Assembly: GCA_947571775.1 (NCBI GenBank)
Contig: CANOZK010000004.1
Coordinates: forward strand, 1-64,000
DNA from: an uncultured Lachnospiraceae bacterium
Lineage (GTDB): Bacteria; Bacillota; Clostridia; Lachnospirales; Lachnospiraceae
DNA: 64,000 bases
Direction of reading: 5' to 3'
The position numbers were made by a program, and so were the translations under genes. Below are positions 42,697-49,775 of the stretch, piece by piece. Under the pieces are notes generated by a model. That model did no database searches, was not told the origin of the DNA, and worked only from the letters and a program-made list of their open reading frames with translations. Numbering within the stretch: the first letter of the stretch is position 1; each line of letters opens with the position of its first letter.

Positions 42697-43925
42697 TCCT
42701 GTGCCGTCCTTTCTGTTGTCGACTGCCCCACTGAAGACAAAGGGGCAGATTTACCGGTTTTTTCCAGCCCATAGATGGTTCCCTTGCTTATGCACTGGTC
42801 TTTTGTGATCTCTATTGTAACATTGTTTTCCAGGATTTCCACCCCTTTTTCCATGATTTCGTCCAAAAATTGTAAGATCTGGGCCTTGGCCAGCTCTTTT
42901 GCTTCTTCCTCGGAATAGCTTTCCCGGACAATGCGGTATTCATGAATGGTATTTTTTCCGAATACCACAGGCAGATAAAAATTCTCCGTCAGCTTCAGGG
43001 TATGGAATTTTCCCACTCGGTCAAAATGTGCAAAGGAGCGGCCCGGCAGCCCCGCCTGAAGCTCCAGGGAGTGAATCTGTAAAACAATGGTTTCTTTTGT
43101 TTTTCCGGTATAAACACGCTTTTGATACGTCAGGGGAAATTCTTTGTAATATGAATAGGAGGTCTTAATGTATACATCTCCGTCTGCGGGTACCTGCGCC
43201 TGACGCACCAATTCCCCGTTATCGTTGAAAATGTCCACCAGGCCCCGGATCAAAACCTGCCCTTTTTCACACAGTTCTCCCACCCGCGCCTGGGGGATAC
43301 CCTGGCGGGTGACCATGCGGATGATTTCCCCGCTCTTTGTGGCTATCAGGTCGCTGGGCCCGGACGCCTCCTCCTGCTGGGAAAAAGAATCCATATTTTC
43401 CTGAACAGAGATTAAAAGCCGGGTTCCGCTGATTCTTGCAGCCACCCAGATCATCTCTGGGAAATGCTCCCGGATCCCGGCGGATATCCCTGCGCAGGAC
43501 AGCTCCTTTTTGGCAATGCCATGACGGATGTCCTGTTCTTCCAAATACTGCAAGATCGCCTGCGTACTGTAAGAATAATTCCCTTCCACATGGATATTCC
43601 AAATCCGGGTGGAAAGAAATTGAAGCAGGGCAAAACACAGGAATATACCGACAAAAAGGGCCTTACGCTTCCGGTTCCTGTGAAAGAAAAAGGGCATTCC
43701 CTTTTTCTGAATAATATGTATGCGGGTATGTGTCTTTCGGCAAATGGGCTGCAAACGGAAGAAATCCGAAAGGCTGATATCCAATTCACAGCCATTGCCA
43801 GATTCCTGTATCCAGTACAAAAGCAGGCCATTTTTGGCACATAAATTCAGGAAACGTTCCGTCTCCTGGCTGTGGATGCGGATACGCACATATCCTTTCC
43901 AAAATCGGACAATTCGATCGATCAC
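42693..43925 (-). CDS. yqfD: Sporulation protein YqfD
   Basis: This 410-residue membrane protein has a single membrane segment (KALFVGIFLCFALLQFLSTRIW, about residues 90-110) and a large extracellular/forespore-facing part, as in YqfD of Bacillus, which is needed for efficient sporulation. GTG at 43925 was chosen because GGAGG lies 8 bases upstream; the reading upstream shadows yqfC. It follows yqfC by 16 bases. Confidence 0.9.
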   Translation of the reverse strand: MIDRIVRFWKGYVRIRIHSQETERFLNLCAKNGLLLYWIQESGNGCELDISLSDFFRLQPICRKTHTRIHIIQKKGMPFFFHRNRKRKALFVGIFLCFALLQFLSTRIWNIHVEGNYSYSTQAILQYLEEQDIRHGIAKKELSCAGISAGIREHFPEMIWVAARISGTRLLISVQENMDSFSQQEEASGPSDLIATKSGEIIRMVTRQGIPQARVGELCEKGQVLIRGLVDIFNDNGELVRQAQVPADGDVYIKTSYSYYKEFPLTYQKRVYTGKTKETIVLQIHSLELQAGLPGRSFAHFDRVGKFHTLKLTENFYLPVVFGKNTIHEYRIVRESYSEEEAKELAKAQILQFLDEIMEKGVEILENNVTIEITKDQCISKGTIYGLEKTGKSAPLSSVGQSTTERTAQE

Positions 43926-43941
43926 GAAAAACCCCTCCCGG

Positions 43942-44220
43942 CTACGGTTCAAATACAATCTCCTGGAACTGCCCGCTGATTCCCATTTCGTCACTGGTAT
44001 AATACTGAATTCTCAAGGATTTTCCACAGATGCAGATCTTTCCTTTTCTCGTGAGAATCCGTATGTTTTCCTGGGAATAAAACTGAATGCTCTTATAATT
44101 TTCGATGCACAAATCGCTGCTTCCGGTCACCGTCAGCAAGGATTCTTGCAGCGCCAGATCCCTGGGCACCTCCAGAGTGCTCATAAGCCCCTTGCGAAAA
44201 CGGGTATAGGTTTCTTTCAT
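43942..44220 (-). CDS. yqfC: Sporulation protein YqfC (YabP family)
   Basis: This 92-residue protein has the YabP/YqfC family beta-strand pattern (LLTVTGSSDLCIENYKSIQFYS, shown by segments LLTVTGSSDLCIENY and IRILTRKGKICICGKSL). It is expressed in the mother cell in Bacillus. A sigma-E-like promoter lies 25 bases upstream of its ATG, supporting the same control here. Confidence 0.93.
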   Translation of the reverse strand: MKETYTRFRKGLMSTLEVPRDLALQESLLTVTGSSDLCIENYKSIQFYSQENIRILTRKGKICICGKSLRIQYYTSDEMGISGQFQEIVFEP

Positions 44221-44244
44221 ATGCGCTCCAGGCTTTTATTCCCT

Positions 44245-44273
44245 ATTATATGGCAAAGGCCCTTTCGTTATTC
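44245..44273 (-). promoter_or_regulatory. Candidate sigma-E (sporulation) promoter of yqfC-yqfD
   Basis: On the minus strand GAATAAC (44267-44273), a 14-base spacer and CATATAAT (44245-44252) match the mother-cell sigma-E pattern (GAATAAT and CATACAAT) closely. It overlaps the last bases of the upstream DUF2284 gene. Confidence 0.5.
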
Positions 44274-44813
44274 TTTCTTCCGAAATAAAATCAGAGAGAA
44301 CCACAGCACGGCGTTGCCGCCCAGCATGTATTCCATCTGTTCACGCTCTACAATCTCCGGCACCACGATTCCGTATCCTTCCAGACAAGGATGCATTTTC
44401 TCTGGAAAGCGGCAAGGTTTTTCCGGGTAAGTACACTGCTCGCAGATATCGCAGGATTCGGTGGAAAGTACAAACGTATCCAGATCTTTTTGCGTCATAT
44501 AATCCGCGATCTGGCCGGTGATCTCCTCGTGAGCCTGCCGGGTTCCCAGCATTTCCTCCATGTCCAGCACATCCCGCACTTCAGCCACCGTGGAAAAAAA
44601 CAAACCCTGCGGATAAGTATGGAAAAATCTTTCACACTCCTCCAATTCCCCCACGCCGGGAGGACAAGCCCAGGTGGTCCCATACCGCTCGCATTCCTGT
44701 TTGCAGACCATCCGAACTCTGGGTTCCGCATAGAGAATGTCGGTAGAGATCGTCCGGTACTCGTATACCGGGAACTGCGCGATATAATTTTCAAGCCCAG
44801 GTATCTCTATCAT
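44268..44813 (-). CDS. DUF2284 predicted metal-binding protein
   Basis: This 181-residue protein is rich in cysteines: CKQECERYGTTWACPPG near residue 40 and a second cluster CDICEQCTYPEKPCRFP near 120, the DUF2284 pattern suggestive of Fe-S or zinc binding. Function unknown. ATG at 44813 has AGGAGG 8-9 bases upstream and lies inside the end of the Nudix gene (23-base overlap). Confidence 0.85.
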   Translation of the reverse strand: MIEIPGLENYIAQFPVYEYRTISTDILYAEPRVRMVCKQECERYGTTWACPPGVGELEECERFFHTYPQGLFFSTVAEVRDVLDMEEMLGTRQAHEEITGQIADYMTQKDLDTFVLSTESCDICEQCTYPEKPCRFPEKMHPCLEGYGIVVPEIVEREQMEYMLGGNAVLWFSLILFRKKE

Positions 44814-45846
44814 GGCTTTTTCCTCCTTTTTCAAAAAGACAGGCACACAACATCAGCAATTCCTCTTCCTCAATACAATTTAAAAAAGCGCCGCTTCTCA
44901 CGCTTTCCAGGCAGCGGATCGCATCCATCCAGATCACCTCTTCGACTTCAGATTCCTGCAAAATCAATTCGGAAATCTCCACTGGCTCCTGATAGAGATA
45001 GATGCTGCTGTACTCACAGTTTTGAAAAGGCTTTCCATGAAAAACAGCCTGCGCGCTTGTCTGGCGGCTTCCCACATACCGAAGCGTTTCTTTCTCGGCC
45101 TGGATGCCCAATTCTTCTTCTAGTTCCCGCTGCGCCGTATTGAAAACATCGTCCCCTGCGGCCACATGTCCCGCGGCGGAAATATCATAACAGCCGGGGT
45201 AAGAATCTTTCTTTTGGCTGCGCTTCTGAAGCAGCAGATCAAATCCTCCCTGCTTGTTTTTCCTTGCCACCCAGACATGGGCGGTGGCATGAGGGCTTCC
45301 CTCCCTATGCACTACGCCACGCTCGCTGATTCGGCCGGATTTGCTGCCGTCTGCATTCAGCACCTCCAAAAGCTCCATTTCTCTGCCGTTTAGTGCCGCT
45401 TGAATGAGTCGATCGGCGTCGTCGTAGACCAGCTTTAAGGAGAAAAAAGGAATGTTTTCGTCCAGCAGCCGGAAGAAGATTTTATCTCCCTCCCAGAGAT
45501 TCAGGTTCCAGACTTCTTCTTTTTTTACCCAGGAGAGCTGACCCTCGTCACAGGGGATGGGTTCTCCTGTGAACCCATCCGCCGTAAACAGGGACATATA
45601 TTCGATCTCTCCATTGCCGGAGAGAAACGTCACAATTCCACGGAATGCATAAGAAGTCAAAGTATATCCCGTTTCTTCTTTTACCTCCCGCATCAGGCAT
45701 TCTTCCGGGCTTTCTCCCTCTTCAAAATGTCCGCCCACGCCGATCCATTTGCCCTTGTTGATGTCCTTTTCTTTCACTGTCCGATGGAGCATCAGATATT
45801 CGCCTTTGCGCTCAATATAACAAAGAGTACTCAGTCTGGCTGTCAT
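44791..45846 (-). CDS. Tandem Nudix hydrolase (two Nudix domains in one chain)
   Basis: This 351-residue protein has an N-terminal MutT-like domain with a perfect Nudix box (GGHFEEGESPEECLMREVKEETGY read in parts as GGHFEEG, REVKEETGY, about residues 38-61) and a C-terminal Nudix domain of the isopentenyl-diphosphate isomerase/YfcD type (AGHVAAGDDVFNTAQRELEEELGI in parts AGHVAAGDD, RELEEELGI, about 225-248), where Asp replaces the first Glu. The first may clean oxidised nucleotides; the second has an unknown substrate. It overlaps leuA by ATGA. Confidence 0.9.
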   Translation of the reverse strand: MTARLSTLCYIERKGEYLMLHRTVKEKDINKGKWIGVGGHFEEGESPEECLMREVKEETGYTLTSYAFRGIVTFLSGNGEIEYMSLFTADGFTGEPIPCDEGQLSWVKKEEVWNLNLWEGDKIFFRLLDENIPFFSLKLVYDDADRLIQAALNGREMELLEVLNADGSKSGRISERGVVHREGSPHATAHVWVARKNKQGGFDLLLQKRSQKKDSYPGCYDISAAGHVAAGDDVFNTAQRELEEELGIQAEKETLRYVGSRQTSAQAVFHGKPFQNCEYSSIYLYQEPVEISELILQESEVEEVIWMDAIRCLESVRSGAFLNCIEEEELLMLCACLFEKGGKSHDRDTWA

Positions 45847-47504
45847 TTGCTGTTCACCATGTTATTGATGGCTGTCAAAAGGGCGTCGATGCTGGCACGG
45901 ATAATATCCGGATCTACGGCTGCTCCCCAGAAAAGCTCCCCTTTGGGATCGCTGATGCCGACATAGGCGATGGCTCTGGAGCTGGAACTTTGTTCCAGTG
46001 CGTGCTCTTGATAAGTCATCAGACGGTAATCCAGTCCATACGCTTTTTTCAGGGCGTTGCTCACCGCGTTCAGACGGCCGTTTCCGGCGGCTTCCGTGGT
46101 CACGGTTTCCCCCTGATAGGTGGAGGTCACTTGGGTGGTAATGCCGTTTACCTGCTGGAAGTGAACCCCATGAATGCTGTATGGTTCCACCACATCCTCA
46201 AATTTCTCTTTGAACAGCTCAAAGATTTCTTCTGGAAGCAGTTCTTTGTGGGTGCGGTCGGATACGGCCTTGGACGCATATCCCATGGCTTCACGCATCT
46301 TGGCAGGCAGGTTCAGGCCATATTTTGTTTCCAGGATATAGCCGACGCCGCCTTTGCCGGACTGGCTGTTGATCCGGATCACGTCCGCATCGTAGCTTCT
46401 GCCCACATCCCTCGGATCGATGGGAAGATACGGCACCGTCCAGTGCTGCGGCTTTTTCTCCTCTAACCAGTGCATTCCTTTGGCAATGGCATCCTGATGA
46501 GATCCAGAAAATGCTGCAAAGACCAGCGCTCCGCTGTATGGACTGCGCTCATCCACTTTCATTCCGGTGTACATCTCATAACACTCGCAGACATGGGTCA
46601 TATCTGAGAAGTCCAACTGCGGGTCTACCCCCTGGGAATACAGGTTCATCGCCAGCGTCACAATGTCTACGTTTCCGGTGCGCTCTCCATTTCCGAATAA
46701 CGTCCCCTCAATCCGGTCTGCTCCCGCTAAAATCCCCAGCTCGGCGTCCGCCACGCCGCAGCCCCTGTCATTGTGAGGATGCAGAGATACCACGACATTT
46801 TCCCGATATTTCATATTTTCACACATATACTCAATCTGGCTGGCGTACACATGGGGCATGGAATGCTGCACCGTAACCGGAAGGTTGATGATCGCTTTTT
46901 TCTCCGGGGTAGGCTTCCATACATCCAAAACAGCATTGCATACCTCTAAGGCATATTCCGGTTCTGTGCCCGTAAAACTCTCCGGGCTGTACTCAAACAG
47001 GAAATTCCCATCCGTCTCGTCCGCCAGCTTTTTCAAAAGCGCGGCCCCGTCCACGGCAATCTGTAAAATCTCTTCCTTCGATTTCTTAAATACCTGTTCC
47101 CGCTGCGCCAGAGAAGTGGAATTGTACACATGGACAACCGCCCTCTTTGCCCCGTCCAGCGCCTCAAAGGTCTTGCGGATGATGTGTTCCCTGGCCTGCG
47201 TCAACACCTGGATGGTTACATCATCGGGAATCAAATCATCTTCGATTAATTTGCGCAGAAATTGGTATTCTGTGTCGGAGGCAGCGGGGAAACCCACCTC
47301 AATCTCCTTAAACCCGATTTCCACCAGAAGCTGGAAAAATTTCACTTTCTGATCCAGGCTCATGGGAATAACCAACGCCTGGTTTCCATCCCGCAGATCC
47401 ACGCTGCACCAGATCGGCGCCTTGTCAATATAATCCTTCTCTGTCCATTTCATTGATTTTACCGGAGGCAGAAAATACTGCCTGGTATATTTTTCTGCAT
47501 TCAT
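45843..47504 (-). CDS. leuA: 2-isopropylmalate synthase (leucine synthesis)
   Basis: This 553-residue enzyme condenses acetyl-CoA and 2-oxoisovalerate, the first step to leucine. The HMGL-like barrel motif DLRDGNQAL, SLHPHNDRGCGVADAELG and the C-terminal LeuA allosteric domain (about 430-550) are visible; the size matches the LeuA2 type. ATG at 47504 follows GGAGG by 13 bases. Longer readings upstream run through the T-box terminator and are not real. leuBCD are not in the window. Confidence 0.96.
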   Translation of the reverse strand: MNAEKYTRQYFLPPVKSMKWTEKDYIDKAPIWCSVDLRDGNQALVIPMSLDQKVKFFQLLVEIGFKEIEVGFPAASDTEYQFLRKLIEDDLIPDDVTIQVLTQAREHIIRKTFEALDGAKRAVVHVYNSTSLAQREQVFKKSKEEILQIAVDGAALLKKLADETDGNFLFEYSPESFTGTEPEYALEVCNAVLDVWKPTPEKKAIINLPVTVQHSMPHVYASQIEYMCENMKYRENVVVSLHPHNDRGCGVADAELGILAGADRIEGTLFGNGERTGNVDIVTLAMNLYSQGVDPQLDFSDMTHVCECYEMYTGMKVDERSPYSGALVFAAFSGSHQDAIAKGMHWLEEKKPQHWTVPYLPIDPRDVGRSYDADVIRINSQSGKGGVGYILETKYGLNLPAKMREAMGYASKAVSDRTHKELLPEEIFELFKEKFEDVVEPYSIHGVHFQQVNGITTQVTSTYQGETVTTEAAGNGRLNAVSNALKKAYGLDYRLMTYQEHALEQSSSSRAIAYVGISDPKGELFWGAAVDPDIIRASIDALLTAINNMVNSK

Positions 47505-47530
47505 CACTGTTTTTGCTTCCTCCTTGAATG

Positions 47531-47898
47531 AAAATAAAAAGAACCCCCGTCTTTTACAGCCAACGCCATAAAGAGACGGGGGATACATCCGAATATGTGA
47601 TTCGGCTCCCACGCGGTACCACTCTTGTTTTATGAATTGCAATTCATACTCTTAGCAGATACGGATTCCAGATACTATCTGAAACCTTATATCCTCCCAA
47701 GATAACGGCTGGGAAAACCGTCTGCATCTACTCCCCTTTGCTGCTTTCTATAATACGCGAGGGTTTCGGGCAGCCGCTCAAAGGTCAGTTCCATACGCCC
47801 CTTCCACTGTTTCACATCCACCAACAGCTTTCTGAAGTCAGGGAACCTATGTAATACTCCTTCTCATCGCTTTTGTATTATGCGTATTTTAAGAGATA
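47531..47898 (-). promoter_or_regulatory. Leucine T-box riboswitch upstream of leuA
   Basis: On the minus strand the T-box core AGAGTGGTACCGCGT lies at 47611-47625 and is followed by a terminator whose stem CCCCCGTCT/AGACGGGGG ends in a T-run (47531-47582). Stem I is recognisable from GATGAGAAGGAGTA (47856-47869) and the distal GGTGGATGTGAAACAG-type loop. In the specifier loop context GGAA-CUG-ACC-UUUGAG, the codon CUG (plus-strand CAG, 47787-47789) specifies leucine. Uncharged tRNA-Leu should bind and block termination, turning on leuA when leucine is short. Confidence 0.93.
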
Positions 47899-47904
47899 GA
47901 CATA

Positions 47905-47933
47905 GGGTAACATTTGTTGAAGGTTTTGTCAAA
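47905..47933 (-). promoter_or_regulatory. Promoter of the leuA T-box transcript
   Basis: On the minus strand a perfect TTGACA (47928-47933) is followed after 17 bases by TACCCT (47905-47910), a weak -10. Confidence 0.5.
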
Positions 47934-48250
47934 TCTTTTTTGATGGAAAACTCAATTGCGCTGTTTTTACTTGATAAAAGTATTTGACATAAAGACATCT
48001 AAAATTTAAAAATATTGAATAAAATTTAACTAATTATTTTTTTGTCCGATAAACATAATATATTGAACATTTATCTATATAAAGATGTTAAAACTCAATA
48101 CAAAATTTGTCTGTTCAATCCAACTCACTACATAATAAAGAAATACATTTTCAGAGAGACCAAGAACACATAAGACTAAAAATAATATGTTCACAGCCAT
48201 TTATTTTAAGTTAAGAAGAAAGGGATGAAAAAAGGAGTGAACGAGAATGA
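47934..48250. other. AT-rich non-coding stretch upstream of the toxin-antitoxin remnant
   Basis: No plausible gene is seen. A plus-strand promoter candidate is TTGACA at 47984-47989 with TAAAAA at 48007-48012 (17-base spacing). A strong ribosome site AAAGGAG (about 48229-48236) precedes an ATG at 48247, apparently the old antitoxin start. Composition is clearly more AT-rich than the flanking core genes. Confidence 0.5.
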
Positions 48251-48451
48251 TTATACCAATTATTAGATGCTGTACCAGATAACAAAATCTCTTACTTAAT
48301 TGGATATATACAAGGTCTAACTGCGGAAAACGAAGAAACACCAAACGCCGACACATTGGCTGCATTTAAAGAGGGAGATGAAATGCTGGTCAATGGAACC
48401 GGTCAGCGATACACCAATACAGCGGAATTATTTGCAGATTTGGAGAACTGA
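48247..48451 (+). pseudogene. Decayed RelB/DinJ-type antitoxin gene
   Basis: Reading from 48251 gives LYQLLDAVPDNK, then TLAAFKEGDEML and TAELFADLEN before TGA at 48449-48451; the C-terminal part follows the usual RelB-family antitoxin pattern. The ribosome site and ATG at 48247 are in another frame; removal of a single base near codon 3 would join them into a 68-residue protein. As it stands there is no in-frame start, so the gene appears frameshifted. It lies 3 bases before the toxin remnant. Confidence 0.6.
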
Positions 48452-48454
48452 CAA

Positions 48455-48562
48455 ATGCTGGAAGTTAGTTTTACCACTCAATTTAAAAGAGATTATAAGT
48501 TATGTGTAAAACGTGGCTACAATATGTTGTTATTGCAAAACAGAAAAAAAGAGAGAACATGA
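48455..48562 (+). pseudogene. Truncated RelE/YafQ-type toxin gene
   Basis: ATG at 48455 opens a 35-codon frame whose first 24 residues (MLEVSFTTQFKRDYKLCVKR then GYNM) match the start of YafQ/RelE mRNA interferases. It then runs into unrelated LLLQNRKKERT and stops. The catalytic C-terminal histidine region is missing, so no active toxin can be made. Confidence 0.65.
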
Positions 48563-48611
48563 TTTATTTAAAAACTAATATATCATTTTCACAAACAGAA
48601 ATAGATAAAAA

Positions 48612-48650
48612 GCCATCCTAATACCAGCAAAAGTATGAGGATGGTTTTTT
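48612..48650 (+). terminator. Intrinsic terminator between the toxin-antitoxin remnant and lysR
   Basis: CCATCCT (48613-48619) pairs with AGGATGG (48638-48644), with ATAC/GTAT extending inside, followed by six T residues. It ends only 21 bases before the LysR start codon. Confidence 0.85.
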
Positions 48651-48671
48651 ATAGAAAGGAATTTAACCTTT

Positions 48672-49613
48672 ATGACTTTACGCCATCTAAAAGTTTTTAT
48701 TGAAGTTGTGGAGACCGGAAAAATGAGCGCCGCCGCTAAAAATCTCTACATCGCACAGCCCTCCGTCAGCCAAGCCATCCACGAATTGGAGAATCACTAT
48801 CACACACTACTGTTTCGGCGGTATTCCAAGAAGCTATATATCACGGAAAGCGGCAAGCTTCTCTATACATATGCCAAACAGCTTACAGCCCAGTTTGAGC
48901 GGATGGAAGAAAATATGCTCACCGAAAACCACCGAAAGAAATTCCGCATAGGAGCTACGATTTCCGTGGGAGGAAGCATCCTTTCTCCGGTTGTTAAACG
49001 TTTCCGCGAGGATTTCCCAGATCTGGATGTCTATGTGTTTGTGGGAAATACACAGGAAATTGAGGAACGCCTGCTAAACATGGATCTGGACGCGGGCATC
49101 ATCGAAGGATTTGTAAAAAGTCCCGATTTGATTACCATTCCCCTGCTGGAAGATCCCATGGTCTTGGCTTGCAGCAAGGATCATCCTCTGGCACAGCATA
49201 ACACCCTGTATGTGAAAGATTTGCAGGATCAGGAATTTGTTATCCGCGAATCTGGAAGCGGCACACGGGAACTGCTGGACCGCTTTTTGGAATCCCACGA
49301 CATCCGCATAACCGTGGCTTTTGAGGTTCACACCCCGGATTCCATAAAAAACGCCCTGCGGATCAATCAATGTCTGACACTGATTTCCGCAAGGCTTGTA
49401 GAACAGGAATTAAAGAGCGGGGAATTCGTGGCTTTTTCCAGCAGGGATTCTCAGTGGAGCCGCTATTTCCGCATTGTATACCACAAGTATACCACAAACG
49501 GCAAGGAAAAAAATTCCGCGCCCTATATTCCCGCCCTGGAAAATATTGTATCCTCTTACGATCAGAAAAGCCCTTTGGACCGTTTTATCCGTGGACAATT
49601 TACAGATGAATGA
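48672..49613 (+). CDS. LysR-family transcriptional regulator
   Basis: This 313-residue protein has the N-terminal winged helix (MTLRHLKVFIEVVETGKMSAAA, seen as residues 1-60 with SVSQAIHELE) and a C-terminal effector domain. AAAGGA lies 11 bases before ATG at 48672. No target is divergently adjacent: the nearest upstream gene is a toxin-antitoxin remnant and the downstream gene is convergent. Its stop codon overlaps the start of a palindromic element. Confidence 0.95.
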   Translation: MTLRHLKVFIEVVETGKMSAAAKNLYIAQPSVSQAIHELENHYHTLLFRRYSKKLYITESGKLLYTYAKQLTAQFERMEENMLTENHRKKFRIGATISVGGSILSPVVKRFREDFPDLDVYVFVGNTQEIEERLLNMDLDAGIIEGFVKSPDLITIPLLEDPMVLACSKDHPLAQHNTLYVKDLQDQEFVIRESGSGTRELLDRFLESHDIRITVAFEVHTPDSIKNALRINQCLTLISARLVEQELKSGEFVAFSSRDSQWSRYFRIVYHKYTTNGKEKNSAPYIPALENIVSSYDQKSPLDRFIRGQFTDE

Positions 49614-49775
49614 AAGTTGATTGCTTCGTGCGCCGCACTTTCGCAATCACACTTGTATTCACAATCCAGGCTGCCGCCTTCCTTGTTCATACAAGTTAGC
49701 CCGTCCAATGTCAGAGTGTCTGGACAAGTAAACTTGCCCATCCACTCTGCCGCTGTCCGGGACTTTCACAGTAAA
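49612..49775. repeat. Palindromic repeat, expanded copy C between lysR and the metal ATPase
   Basis: The left edge GAAAGTTGATTGCTTCGTGC (49612-49631) matches copy A and the right edge GGGACTTTCACAGTAAA (49759-49775) matches copy B. Between them lie further inverted repeats: ACTTGTAT (49651-49658) with ATACAAGT (49689-49696), and CAGAGTG (49712-49718) with CACTCTG (49743-49749). The right edge supplies the stop codon of the metal ATPase gene. It could be a MITE-like insertion into a simple copy. Confidence 0.65.

Noticed and set aside
47505-47642. N-terminal extension of leuA
   Set aside because: It would be translated from the T-box antiterminator/terminator region; the leader RNA structure explains the sequence.
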